A stretch of 54,758 nucleotides of DNA from Desulfosalsimonas propionicica (GCF_013761005.1 NZ_JACDUS010000016.1:1-54758); one strand, 5' to 3'; counted from the stretch's first letter, positions 40,168 through 48,629 are shown. Notes: generated from the letters alone by a model not told the origin. Translations and numbers: made by a program.

Positions 40168-40916
40168 TCGCGTATGCCCTTTCCCGTCAGATTCAGAAAT
40201 AACTGTTCAAGGCTTTCGCTCTCGTTGTTTTCGGCCAGCATCTGAGACAGTGTTCCTCCGGCGATCAGGCGGCCCTCGTCGATAATGGCAAGCTGCGAGC
40301 ATATCTGCTCTGCTTCTCCCAGCAGATGGGATGAATAGAGGATGGTAACGCCCTTATCCCGAAGCCGCCTCATGTAATCGAGAATCATGGTGCGTGACTG
40401 CACATCCACGCCCGATGTCGGTTCGTCGAGAATAAGCAGGCCCGGGCGATGCAGCAGCGCCGCAATCAGGTTCAGTCTTCTTTTCATGCCTCCGGAATAA
40501 TGGAGCACACGTACATCAGCTTTTTCAAGAAGGCCGAATTCCTCAAGCAAACCCCTTACGGCAGGACGTATGGCAGCGCCTTTAACTCCGTACATCCGGC
40601 AGAAATAGACCAGGTTTTCCCAGGCCGTCAGGGCCGGAAACAATGCGATCTCCTGCGGTGCGACGCCGATCCGGCGGCGGATTTCATTGCTGCTGCGCCC
40701 GGCATCAAGGCCGAAAACCCGGATGCTGCCCGCATCGCTTTTTAAAAGACCGCAAAGCATCATGAGGGTCGTGGATTTTCCCGCGCCGTTGGGACCTAAA
40801 AGCCCGAATATTTCACCTTCCTCTACAGCGAAACTGAGCTGGTCCACAGCCGGTTTCAAAGACCCTTTATAAACCTTGCGCAATCCGGAAACCTGTATTA
40901 TCGGGGAGCTGGTCAT
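40164..40916 (-). CDS. ABC transporter ATPase (exporter type)
   Basis: A 250-residue ATPase with Walker A GLLGPNGAGKSTTLMMLCGLL (core GPNGAGKST), Q loop near IGVAPQEIALFPALTAWENL, signature LHYSGGMKRRLNL, Walker B GLLILDEPTSGVD and the switch His in ILYSSHLLGEAEQIC (core SSHLL). It overlaps both the BtrH-like gene and the permease gene. Exporter of the CcmA/NatA class. Confidence 0.94.
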   Translation of the reverse strand: MTSSPIIQVSGLRKVYKGSLKPAVDQLSFAVEEGEIFGLLGPNGAGKSTTLMMLCGLLKSDAGSIRVFGLDAGRSSNEIRRRIGVAPQEIALFPALTAWENLVYFCRMYGVKGAAIRPAVRGLLEEFGLLEKADVRVLHYSGGMKRRLNLIAALLHRPGLLILDEPTSGVDVQSRTMILDYMRRLRDKGVTILYSSHLLGEAEQICSQLAIIDEGRLIAGGTLSQMLAENNESESLEQLFLNLTGKGIRD

Positions 40917-41914
40917 GAAACGGCTTTTTTAAGCTCGGAAAAGATATGTTGTTCCCGGTCCGCAATTTCCCAAAGAATGGCCGAAACTGCCTCGTAGGTT
41001 TCATGCCCGCTGTTTCGTTTTTTGATGATTCTTCCGGCAATGGTGGCCATGGCCCGCCATCTGTCGCCGTCTTCGGTCATCTCGTGGGAAAGTTCCATAA
41101 GGCGCGGCTTGTCAAGCACATCAGAAGCCTCCTGAAGAAAAGCGGCGTAAACAAAACGGAAACCCGCTCCGCCGGTCCCGATTTCCTCCTGCATACGAAT
41201 GAAATTTCCCAGGTAAAGGTCGGCTTTTTTTTCACCGAGCTTCTTGGGCCATTTCCTTATCTTCCTGGAAACATAACGGATACCCTTGACCCCGAAAAAA
41301 GGGAAAGGAATAGTAAGCATTTCCCGGCAGTTACGGCGGATTCCCTTGATCACGGCAGAAGGCAGATCGATCCGGTCGGGGATTTTTACGGGAAAGTACA
41401 TCCGTCCCCGGGGTTCGAAGGCGCCGCGGGACCATCTCACACGCATCAATTCTTCGCAGGTAAGTGATACCGGCTCCTCCATGACCGAATCGCTGATCCG
41501 GTAGTGTCCGTTTTCCCGGCCGTAAACAACAATATTATGAACATTGAAGTGAAACCTGTAGGGTCTCGGGAAATAGGTCAGGTGAAACGCCCCGACCTGC
41601 AGACCCACCGGAATGCCCTGGTCGAGTGCATGGTCAAGGGCTTTCATGGACTCTTGCGGGTCCCTGAATTTTTTCCGGAATATTTCCACGCCCAGGGTGT
41701 TGGCAAGGCGCTTGAAAATCATTCCGGGCAACGGCCTGAAAGAAGTAACAGGAATGTTGATCATCTTGATAAACGGCAGGTAGGTAAAAAACAGGCCGGA
41801 TCCGATTCCGAAAGCCATGGGTTCGCTGATGTCGAGGCCGTGGTATCGCAAAAGGTTTATGGCGGCACCGTTCTCACAATGAGCGGTTTGGCTGTGTTTT
41901 AATTCAATTGTCAT
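40913..41914 (-). CDS. BtrH N-terminal-domain protein (papain-like acyl-ACP transferase candidate)
   Basis: 333 residues. The N-terminal ~150 residues match the BtrH/DUF4872 layout: catalytic Cys in AHCENGAAINLLRYHG, the DISEPMAFGIGSGLFF strand, and His with a following Asp in FNVHNIVVYGREN and YRISDS. BtrH in butirosin synthesis moves an acyl group from an ACP to an aminoglycoside amine, so an acyl-ACP:amine transferase role is inferred. The C-terminal half is helical. It is the first structural gene of the operon, 42 bp after the regulator gene. Confidence 0.82.
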   Translation of the reverse strand: MTIELKHSQTAHCENGAAINLLRYHGLDISEPMAFGIGSGLFFTYLPFIKMINIPVTSFRPLPGMIFKRLANTLGVEIFRKKFRDPQESMKALDHALDQGIPVGLQVGAFHLTYFPRPYRFHFNVHNIVVYGRENGHYRISDSVMEEPVSLTCEELMRVRWSRGAFEPRGRMYFPVKIPDRIDLPSAVIKGIRRNCREMLTIPFPFFGVKGIRYVSRKIRKWPKKLGEKKADLYLGNFIRMQEEIGTGGAGFRFVYAAFLQEASDVLDKPRLMELSHEMTEDGDRWRAMATIAGRIIKKRNSGHETYEAVSAILWEIADREQHIFSELKKAVS

Positions 41915-41955
41915 GCGTCGCCCTTCTTTGAGGCAAATCCTGGGTGAGATCCGCT

Positions 41956-42384
41956 TTATTTTTCTCCAGGAAAAATTTTGGCCGTTTCAGGCCCCTTCAC
42001 CAATTCATCCACTGAAATGTCCAGGACTTCTGCATACTTGCGGAGGGTCTCCGCATCCAGGCGCCGGAAATTCTTCGGTACCAGGTGAGACCTGATCCTG
42101 CGCTTTGGAATTTTTGTATACGCGGAAAGAAGGGAGACGTCAAACATCCCCCTGGCCATGTAAAAGCCCAGCGGACTCACCCGGCCCGCCTTAAACGAAT
42201 CAAAGGCCTTTTTTGCTTCTTCACCTATCTGTTCCCAGGCCTGGAGCAATGCAGTATTTTTTGGCTCCCACCCGGAACTTAACACGCTTACATAACGGCC
42301 GTTTTCATCAACAGCGTAACAGAGCTCTCTGCTCCGCCCTTCCATCAGATTATCGTCGTCCTGAGGCACCTTATCTTTTTTCAT
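41956..42384 (-). CDS. Helix-turn-helix protein, likely cluster regulator
   Basis: A 142-residue protein. The N-terminal ~80 residues (CYAVDENGRYVSVLSSGWEP, KNTALLQAWEQIGEEAKKAF, SPLGFYMARGM) form a small helical domain often seen upstream of an HTH in proteins of this kind. The C-terminal ~60 residues look like a Cro/CI-type HTH: LLSAYTKIPKRRIRSHLVPK, then LRKYAEVLDISVDEL. It starts at 42384, facing the divergent dehydratase gene, and probably controls both transcripts. Confidence 0.72.
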   Translation of the reverse strand: MKKDKVPQDDDNLMEGRSRELCYAVDENGRYVSVLSSGWEPKNTALLQAWEQIGEEAKKAFDSFKAGRVSPLGFYMARGMFDVSLLSAYTKIPKRRIRSHLVPKNFRRLDAETLRKYAEVLDISVDELVKGPETAKIFPGEK

Positions 42385-42624
42385 CCCAATGCACCGTCCG
42401 AAGAATAAAAGCTTTGGCAGGCAATTCTTTTACTATAACTCCGATAAAAATAGATTCAGGCAAGCTTGTCTGTCAAGGGATATTTGGCGCCAAACAAAGG
42501 ACGCAGCGCCCGCAGCAGGGCAATAAACGGCCTGAGGCAATCAGGGCTTCTTATTTATCATTGACCGGTTTGGACTTTTTTGTTTTACTGCCTGAAATCA
42601 TTTTGAAGACATCAGAGGACTGCC
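42385..42624. promoter_or_regulatory. Divergent intergenic region of the acyl cluster
   Basis: 240 bp between the minus-strand operon and the plus-strand dehydratase; it must contain both promoters. I could not assign convincing -35/-10 pairs or operators. AGAGGA precedes the dehydratase ATG. Confidence 0.4.
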
Positions 42625-43068
42625 ATGGCATACCCGCCCTCAGTGAAAACCCTGATTCCCCACCGGGACAGAATGCAGCTGATTGATGAAATCGTTGATA
42701 TCACATTCGAAAAGGCTGTCACCCAAACTGTGGTTTCAGAAAAATGGCCTCTTTTCCGGCAAGGATCCGTCGATTCCCTGGTCATAATCGAAATTGTCGC
42801 ACAGACTGCGGCTGCCCTTTTTTCCTGGAAAACCGCTACCTGTGAGGGCGGCAGCGGCACCGGCAGCGGGCTTCTGGCAGAAATTAAAAATGCGGACTTT
42901 TACGCAGGCCGCATCCCCTTTCATACCCTCCTGACCACTATCGTAAAACCCCTCTACGGCGTTGATAATTATACGGTCCTGGAAGGCACTGTTCAAACAA
43001 AGGCGCGGACGCTGGGCCATGTTGAAATTGGAGTATTAGGTGCGGACCCATTTTGTTGTCCCTGTTGA
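42625..43068 (+). CDS. FabZ/ApeP-like hotdog-fold dehydratase
   Basis: A 147-residue protein with KTLIPHRDRMQLIDEIVDI (the PHR-x-x-M-x-LID motif of beta-hydroxyacyl-ACP dehydratases), SVDSLVIIEIVAQTAAALFS (with the acidic residue of the central helix) and GLLAEIKNADFYAGRIPF. The tail after GHVEIGVLG ends abruptly in ADPFCCPC, which looks unlike family members and may reflect a frameshift or recent truncation. Divergent from the ketosynthase operon; inferred to dehydrate the 3-hydroxyacyl-ACP. No ketoreductase gene is present; the housekeeping FabG could serve. Confidence 0.8.
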   Translation: MAYPPSVKTLIPHRDRMQLIDEIVDITFEKAVTQTVVSEKWPLFRQGSVDSLVIIEIVAQTAAALFSWKTATCEGGSGTGSGLLAEIKNADFYAGRIPFHTLLTTIVKPLYGVDNYTVLEGTVQTKARTLGHVEIGVLGADPFCCPC

Positions 43069-43109
43069 CAGGTTCGGCCGATTGAGATCACAAACCGAGT
43101 GAGACGAAC

Positions 43110-43871
43110 ATGAAAAAATCCGCAACGATTCTGACCTTGATGATTTCTGCTCTTGCGGTTGTTTTTTTTATTACAGACGGCTCTCCTGCTTTCGGTGCCG
43201 ATACAAAGGCTTCCAGCAAAGAAAACAAGGATAATTTCCGGCAGCAGCGGATGAAAATGATCCGGCAGCAAATCAGGGCGAGGGGAATTGAGAACCCGGA
43301 AATCCTTGCCGCATTTGAAAAGGTCCCGCGGCACAGATTTGTTCCTGAAAGGCTGAAAAAGTATGCTTACCAGGACCGCCCCCTTCCCATCGGAGAAGAT
43401 CAGACCATTTCCCAGCCTTATATCGTTGCCCTGATGACCCGGAGCATCGAACCGAAAAAAAACGACCGGATTCTGGAAATAGGCACTGGTTCCGGCTACC
43501 AGGCGGCAATACTCGCAGAACTTGCTAAGCAGGTCTACACCATAGAAATTATTGAGTCCCTGGCTGAATCGGCACGCACAACCTTGTCAGAGACAGGCTG
43601 TGAAAACGTTTATGTCAAAACAGGCGACGGCTTCAAGGGATGGCCCGAGCATGCGCCTTTTGACGCCATAGTGGTTACCTGCTCCCCGGAAAAGGTGCCC
43701 GAACCTTTAAAAGAGCAACTTGCCGGTGGCGGGCGCATGGTGATTCCGGTCGGCCAGAACTATGATCAGAATCTTGTACTTTTTGAAAAAAACAAGGGAC
43801 AACTCATTGAAAAGCAAATTCTTCCGGTTCGTTTTGTTCCCATGGTGGACGAAAAGGGCAGAACCTACTAA
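43110..43871 (+). CDS. Exported protein-L-isoaspartate O-methyltransferase-like protein
   Basis: 253 residues. An N-terminal signal peptide (TILTLMISALAVVFFITDGS, likely cleaved after AFG-A) precedes a full PCMT domain: IRQQIRARGIENPEILAAFE, KVPRHRFVP, GEDQTISQPYIVALMTRSIE and the SAM motif ILEIGTGSGYQAAILAELA. PCMT normally repairs isoaspartyl residues in the cytoplasm, so an exported version is odd, because SAM would have to be available outside. It follows the dehydratase by 41 bp on the same strand. Confidence 0.88.
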   Translation: MKKSATILTLMISALAVVFFITDGSPAFGADTKASSKENKDNFRQQRMKMIRQQIRARGIENPEILAAFEKVPRHRFVPERLKKYAYQDRPLPIGEDQTISQPYIVALMTRSIEPKKNDRILEIGTGSGYQAAILAELAKQVYTIEIIESLAESARTTLSETGCENVYVKTGDGFKGWPEHAPFDAIVVTCSPEKVPEPLKEQLAGGGRMVIPVGQNYDQNLVLFEKNKGQLIEKQILPVRFVPMVDEKGRTY

Positions 43872-44344
43872 ATGCCCGGACTGAAATACGGAAATAAGCA
43901 GAGCGGTTCAATTTTTCAGGGGGTTAAAATTTTACAAATCGATTTGATGAAAATTTTTATAAGGTTTTTTCTTGATGCCCAAACGAAATGAATCTCAAGT
44001 GGGACATGAAATAATACAATTGCTATGATATAGAGTCTGCTTGCTTTTCATGCAGTGTTTTAACCTGGTCATGGTTGTCAGCCCTGAAAGGCGGAGGTTT
44101 TCCTTTGGCAAAAGCAATGAGCTATCGCAGGGTTTTGCCACATACGCCGCAGCTCTGTTCGTGTCCACGCAAAACATGGACCGGCCAATTTAAAACACCT
44201 GATGCATGTCAAAACCCAATTGCTTTGTAACATGTCGCAAAGCCGCCCGGCCACAGACTCCTGGCCATTGATACTTCCGAAACAACGCCTGTTTTATCTA
44301 TTGGTATTGGTTAAAAACTTGAAAATCGAAAAAGATAGATTGCA
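43872..44344. other. Intergenic region, nothing recognised
   Basis: About 470 bp. A 60-codon minus-strand open frame (43995-44177) has no start signal or recognisable homology. No RNA or repeat was recognised. Confidence 0.4.
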
Positions 44345-44701
44345 ATGAATGCTGAATTCTTAATCGCAGCCTCGGCAATGGCAGGTTTTCTTATCGCCAT
44401 TCACGTGCTGGAAAAACGCAGAAATGCAACGCGCAAGCCCACTGAACAGGAAATGCTTTTTTTTCTGGCCAGGATGACTGAAACTTCGGAATACGACCAG
44501 TTCATGCGCGCTGCCGAGGCATGGGAAATATCCAGGCACAAGGTTGAATCCGATTTCAAGCGCTTTCTTTTTCACTCAACCTTGCCTTATTATGTCCGGG
44601 ACCATCTAAGGAAGGCGGTAGCATCAAATCCTGCCATTCTGGGCCCGGCGGCCAACTGTTTTACCGGCACATTGATTCCAAAGAAAAGCTGCGGTCCATA
44701 A
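44345..44701 (+). CDS. Hypothetical membrane-anchored protein
   Basis: 118 residues. A short hydrophobic N-terminus (FLIAASAMAGFLIAIHVL) followed by a basic EKRRNATRK segment suggests a single membrane anchor with the body in the cytoplasm. The body is helical (TEQEMLFFLARMTETSEYDQ, RAAEAWEISRHKV). No good ribosome-binding site is seen and no family is recognised, so it may be a decayed gene. Confidence 0.5.
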   Translation: MNAEFLIAASAMAGFLIAIHVLEKRRNATRKPTEQEMLFFLARMTETSEYDQFMRAAEAWEISRHKVESDFKRFLFHSTLPYYVRDHLRKAVASNPAILGPAANCFTGTLIPKKSCGP

Positions 44702-45131
44702 TCAGAAAAGGAACTCGGTAAAAACCTGCTGAAAATTCTTTTCAATTTCATCAAGAACAGCTCTGATCCATCGTTTGTGAATCCCTGTGATGCTGCAGTG
44801 CTGAAAAAGACATTTCGCCTGGCCAAGGGCCCCGTCAGTGGATCATTCTGGAAAACGATGCTGCTGACGCGATTATTTTTAGAACCGAAATGGTCTGTCA
44901 AATTCGCAACCTCAATATCAATACCGCACAGTGGCATAATTCGGTGTTATCTGTTCATATCCGCTGTAGCCGCGGAAAAATTGAATTTATCGGATGAAAT
45001 GTTATATTAAGAAAAGGGGTCTTTAGGAAGATATGGGCAACGTATGAAGGAAACGAAACATTCGGTGATATTTTTAAAATTCAATCCCGCCAAGCGATCT
45101 TTTCATTTAAACAAAAAGGGAAACGCATAAA
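44702..45131. other. Intergenic region, nothing supported
   Basis: About 430 bp with short overlapping open frames on both strands and no start signals. AAAGGGAAACGC before 45132 is the ribosome-binding stretch of the Usp gene. Confidence 0.4.
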
Positions 45132-45614
45132 ATGTATAAAAAAATTATGGTTCCGTTGGATGGTTCACAACTTGCCGAGTGCGTGCTGCCCCATGTGGAG
45201 GCTTTCATCAAAGGATTTAATATCAGTGATGTTCTTTTAGTACGTGGGATGGAACCTGTTAATCCCGATTTTAGAACTTTGGATAACACTTTCGATGGCG
45301 AGATTATACGCCAGGTCCAGGAAGGCTGGCGGGAAAAAGAAAAACAGAGAGAGGCTTCAGTCAAAGATTACCTTGAAAAGGTCGCCGAACATTTCACGCA
45401 AAAAACAACCACTGTACATACGAAGGTCTTGATCGGGGATGTTGCGGAAAACCTGGCTGATTACGCCGACTCAAATGATATCGATCTTATTATTATGGCA
45501 ACCCATGGCCATTCCGGGATAACCCGTTGGGTAATGGGCAGCATGGCGGAGAAACTCTTTCGCTCCGCAAGCGTGCCGGTATTTATGGTGCGAGCCACCG
45601 AAGCGAAAGGGTAA
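45132..45614 (+). CDS. Universal stress protein (UspA family)
   Basis: A 160-residue cytoplasmic protein. It opens YKKIMVPLDGSQLAECVLPH; ATP-binding motif GHSGITRWVMGSMAEKLFRS (the G-2X-G-9X-G-S/T pattern) and SVPVFMVR near the end place it in the ATP-binding Usp subgroup. It is a stand-alone gene. Likely role in energy or redox stress; the specific target is unknown. Confidence 0.92.
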   Translation: MYKKIMVPLDGSQLAECVLPHVEAFIKGFNISDVLLVRGMEPVNPDFRTLDNTFDGEIIRQVQEGWREKEKQREASVKDYLEKVAEHFTQKTTTVHTKVLIGDVAENLADYADSNDIDLIIMATHGHSGITRWVMGSMAEKLFRSASVPVFMVRATEAKG

Positions 45615-45717
45615 GTGTAACCGGTTAATGTCAAGACAGTTGTTTTTTCAGTAGGCCTGTATGCGCTTGATACAGGGGCTATGCCCACGAATCAGATCCG
45701 CAGTCTGTTTGTGGGCA

Positions 45718-45954
45718 CTACATTCCGCCCACAGGCGGTGAGAGGGCTACCTGATCGCCGTCCTTAAGGACCGTGTCGAAGCCGGCCACCTTGCTGTTGA
45801 CAAAGATAACCTTGACATCTTTTTTGGGGAGCCCGAGCCGTTCAACGAGGGCATTGACTGTTTCGCCCTCAGTGATTTCGTTTTGAACGCTGTCGCGAAA
45901 ATCGCAGATATCTCCCTCGGCCAGGGTGGCAAAGCACTTGAGATGAATTTTCAT
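45718..45954 (-). CDS. MoaD/ThiS-like ubiquitin-fold sulfur carrier
   Basis: 78 residues with a beta-grasp pattern: MKIHLKCFATLAEGD, ETVNALVERLGLP, VIFVNSKVAGFDTVLKDGDQ and a C-terminal ALSPPVGGM. The Gly-Gly tail is the adenylation and thiocarboxylation site in MoaD/ThiS, but here one Met follows it, so activation would need its removal or a different chemistry. AAGGAG precedes the ATG. No MoeB/ThiF-like enzyme or molybdopterin gene is adjacent. Confidence 0.85.
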   Translation of the reverse strand: MKIHLKCFATLAEGDICDFRDSVQNEITEGETVNALVERLGLPKKDVKVIFVNSKVAGFDTVLKDGDQVALSPPVGGM

Positions 45955-46066
45955 GGGGTTTCTCCTTTAGCACCTGTTTGATTTTGCTGGGTTTTTCCGT
46001 GCCTTTGCATAACCCGTTCCCCGTGGGGTTCGGGCACTGCTTTGTTCCGCTTCTGCCCATAGAAGA

Positions 46067-47590
46067 TCACAACCGGCAGACCACGGGATCCTCCACGGGG
46101 ATCTTGTGGACATCCTCCAGGATCGGATTGCCGGTGCGCCGGGCCACGGCGCGCAGCATGCCTTTGAATAACCAGCAGTGGGCCGGCAGGAGCGCGTACC
46201 AGTATCCGAGTCCGGCAATGCCGCGGGGCAGAAATCGCGACACCATGTCCACCGCCACCCGGTCGGGACCCTGAGGATTGATCACAAATTCGAGCAGGGC
46301 ATCCCCGGGGGCCTTCATCTCGGCCAGCAGAAGCAGACGCCGGGGCGGTTCCACGGCCACCACGCGCCAGAAGTCGAGACCGTCGCCCACGCGCAGTTCC
46401 TCTGGATGACGGCGCCCCCTGCGCAGCCCGGGTCCGCCCACGGCACGATCCATCATTCCCCGTAGACGCCACAGGGGCTGGGCAAAATAATACCCGCTGC
46501 TTCCACCAATGCGGCGAATCGTTTCCCAGACCGCTTCCGCTGAAGCGGCCAGGATGATCCGCTGACCTACGCGCAGCACGGCGCCGCCTGCATAGTCGGC
46601 ATCCCCGCAGGTGGTCCATTCCGGGGGCATTTCCCCTCGGCCGTCGAACCAGCAGGTATCCACCTGCTCCTGCCGCACCCGCTCCAGGGCCTTGCGGATC
46701 GTCTCGCGGCTGCTCGCCAGTTCCACCGGGATCATCTCCTGAATACGGTTGTCGCTGCAGATCACCGGGATGCTTAGTCCCTCAGCCAGGGGCTGGGCTA
46801 TGGAGGCCGGCACAGGGGTGACCAGATGAACCCATTTGGCGCTCAGCCAGGGGGTGAGTACCGGCACCGGCATGATCATCCGCTTGCGGAGGCCGGCCTC
46901 CTCGGCGTAGATGTCGATCAAATCGTGGTAAGTCACCACGTCTGGCCCCCCGATGTCGAAGGTCTCTCCCACCGTGCCCGGCGCTTCCAGGCAGCCCTCG
47001 AGGTAATCCAGAACATTGCGGATGGAAATGGGCTGGCAGGGCGTTTGCACCCAGCGCGGGGTGATCATGACAGGCAGCCGGTCCACGAGGTAGCGCATCA
47101 TCTCAAATGATGCGCTGCCTGCCCCCAGAATCATGGCAGCCCGCAGATTGGTCACCGGCGCTGTCCCGGCCTGGAGGATCTGCTCCACCTCGTGGCGCGA
47201 TTTGAGATGCCGGCTCAAGGCTTCGTGACTCTTTTCCCCAAGTCCGCCGAGATAGATGATGCGCTCCAGATCGTTGGCCCCAGCTGCGGCCACCATGTTT
47301 TCGGCGGCTGTGCGGTCCGCTGCGGCGAACTTTCCCTTGTGGGCATTCATGGAATGGATCAGGTAATAGGCGGCTCCGCAGCCACGGGCGGCGTCGATGA
47401 AGGCCTGCCGGTCCAGGGCGTCGGCGGCGACGACCTTCAGGGAGGGATGCCGCCCCCAGCCCCTACATAAGAGACGTTCAGGGGAGCGCGCCATGGCCCG
47501 CACTTGGTAGCCGGACTTCAGGAGACGCGGGATTAGGCGGCCGCCCACATAGCCAGTACCGCCGGTGACCAGAATCGGTTTGTTTTTCAT
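46067..47590 (-). CDS. NAD(P)-binding SDR protein with C-terminal DUF2867 domain
   Basis: 507 residues. The N-terminal Rossmann domain starts ILVTGGTGYVGGRLIPRLL (about 5-23), followed by LIHSMN and LERIIYLGGLGE typical of atypical SDRs. The C-terminal ~170 residues (from VGQRIILAASAEAVWETIRR, to GGSSGYYFAQPLWRLRG and FLPRGIAGLGYWYALLPAH) match DUF2867, a START-like fold. The domain pair is known, but its substrate is not; a lipid- or quinone-like ligand has been suggested by fold only. The local GC content is higher than in neighbours. Confidence 0.88.
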   Translation of the reverse strand: MKNKPILVTGGTGYVGGRLIPRLLKSGYQVRAMARSPERLLCRGWGRHPSLKVVAADALDRQAFIDAARGCGAAYYLIHSMNAHKGKFAAADRTAAENMVAAAGANDLERIIYLGGLGEKSHEALSRHLKSRHEVEQILQAGTAPVTNLRAAMILGAGSASFEMMRYLVDRLPVMITPRWVQTPCQPISIRNVLDYLEGCLEAPGTVGETFDIGGPDVVTYHDLIDIYAEEAGLRKRMIMPVPVLTPWLSAKWVHLVTPVPASIAQPLAEGLSIPVICSDNRIQEMIPVELASSRETIRKALERVRQEQVDTCWFDGRGEMPPEWTTCGDADYAGGAVLRVGQRIILAASAEAVWETIRRIGGSSGYYFAQPLWRLRGMMDRAVGGPGLRRGRRHPEELRVGDGLDFWRVVAVEPPRRLLLLAEMKAPGDALLEFVINPQGPDRVAVDMVSRFLPRGIAGLGYWYALLPAHCWLFKGMLRAVARRTGNPILEDVHKIPVEDPVVCRL

Positions 47591-47739
47591 TCAGAAACCT
47601 TTCTTCAGTGGCCGGCGGGCGTTCCCACCAGTTGCCGGGCGCGAAGATTCCAGCCGGAGGAGTCCTCTACAAAACATAAAACACGCAACTTCAATCTGCC
47701 AACATTTTTCCGGCGTCTTTCGTATTATCCCAAGGACTC

Positions 47740-47771
47740 AAAAAAAGGGCGCGAACCGGCGCCCTTTTTTG
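47740..47771 (-). terminator. Intrinsic terminator after the Cache gene
   Basis: GGGCGC-CGGTT-GCGCCC followed by seven T on the minus strand; the plus strand also ends in T, so it can act in both directions. Confidence 0.88.
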
Positions 47772-47794
47772 TCCCAAACCTGTATTAATGGACA

Positions 47795-48181
47795 TTATTC
47801 GCTGTAACCGCTTCCCACGATCAGATTGTTGTTCGTTTTCTGGACGTAGGAGTGCTTCATAGCGTCCTTCCACATATAGTCGGCGGTTTCTTTGCCCTCC
47901 TTTACAGCGGCAGCAATCGCTTCATATACCGGCGGGGCAACTTCCTTCAGGCTCTTTCCGGCAAGGGAGGGATGCACCACCAGCATGCCGTTTTCTTCCA
48001 GGATAAAGACGTAGGGATCATAATCATTGGCGTTGACCGTCTTGGCGTCCTTGCCGCCATTGATGGCAGCCACCACTTCTGCGACGTTCTTTTTGGCCGC
48101 TTCCTTGCCCCCGGCCAGTGCATTGCCGGCCAGACACAAGCAACAGAACAAAACGAGCAGTACGATGACGATTCTTTTCAT
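47795..48181 (-). CDS. Small secreted Cache-domain protein under c-di-GMP riboswitch control
   Basis: 128 residues from the ATG at 48181 (AAGGAG upstream). It has a signal peptide (IVIVLLVLFCCLCLAGNALA), then a short sensor-like body: AAKKNVAEVVAAINGGKDAK, YDPYVFILEENGMLVVHPSL, AGKSLKEVAPPVYEAIAAAV and TADYMWKDAMKHSYVQK. The FILEENGMLVVHP strand pair and the WKD segment are typical of single Cache domains. As a free periplasmic ligand-binding protein it might feed a receptor encoded elsewhere. Its mRNA leader is about 330 nt long and carries the riboswitch. Confidence 0.85.
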   Translation of the reverse strand: MKRIVIVLLVLFCCLCLAGNALAGGKEAAKKNVAEVVAAINGGKDAKTVNANDYDPYVFILEENGMLVVHPSLAGKSLKEVAPPVYEAIAAAVKEGKETADYMWKDAMKHSYVQKTNNNLIVGSGYSE

Positions 48182-48386
48182 GTTCTTCTCCTTTTTTGAT
48201 GGGTCCAAACGGTTTTTCTTTCGTTGTCCGCATAACGCGTGCCGTCGGTTCTATCTCCTCCTTTGCGTTCTTGGTAATAGGAACTGGCTGGTACATCCGG
48301 GAAATGTCGGGATGGATTCATGAATACAACCTAATTGGATATGGTTTGCGTTTTCACCAGGTAACTGCCCTTAAGCGGTTTCCAAC

Positions 48387-48506
48387 AAAAAAAGCCGAAC
48401 CACCACTATTAATGGCAGCCCGGCTGTCTCGAAAAAGAAGTCCAAGGAAAACAGGTGTCGGTAAGACCCGAAACTTTCCGTCCCAACCTCACGATTGGTT
48501 TGGCTT
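48387..48506 (-). promoter_or_regulatory. c-di-GMP-I (GEMM-I) riboswitch with overlapping terminator
   Basis: On the minus strand: AAAGCCAAACC, hairpin CCAATC-GTGA-GGTTGG with a GNRA loop, GGGACGGAAAGT (consensus GACGCAAAGC), CGGGTCT, a second arm, and AGCCGGGCTGCC closing the P1 helix (AGCC with GGCT). That same closing strand is the 5' arm of a strong terminator, AGCCGGGCTGCCA with TGGTGGTTCGGCT followed by seven T (48387-48425). Aptamer and terminator are mutually exclusive, so ligand binding should allow read-through (an ON switch) into the Cache gene 206 bp further on. Confidence 0.85.
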
Positions 48507-48519
48507 TATCATATTAATA

Positions 48520-48548
48520 AATATGATTCTTAAAAATATACGTGTCAA
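48520..48548 (-). promoter_or_regulatory. Promoter of the riboswitch-Cache transcript
   Basis: On the minus strand TTGACA (48543-48548), 17-bp spacer, CATATT (48520-48525). It would start transcription a few bases before the aptamer. Confidence 0.7.
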
Positions 48549-48556
48549 ATTTTTTT

Positions 48557-48629
48557 GGGGTCATCCGGTAGATGCCGTGATAATCTGGAATTCCTGCAAT
48601 GTTGATCGAAGCATCAGGGACATCGGTGG
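48557..48629. repeat. Short dispersed repeat, copy 1
   Basis: GGTCATCCGGTAGATGCCG ... GTTGATCGAAG ... CATCGGT recurs at 54668-54739 with scattered differences. It ends nine bases before the riboswitch promoter. From 48630 to 48826 no gene is supported. Confidence 0.7.
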
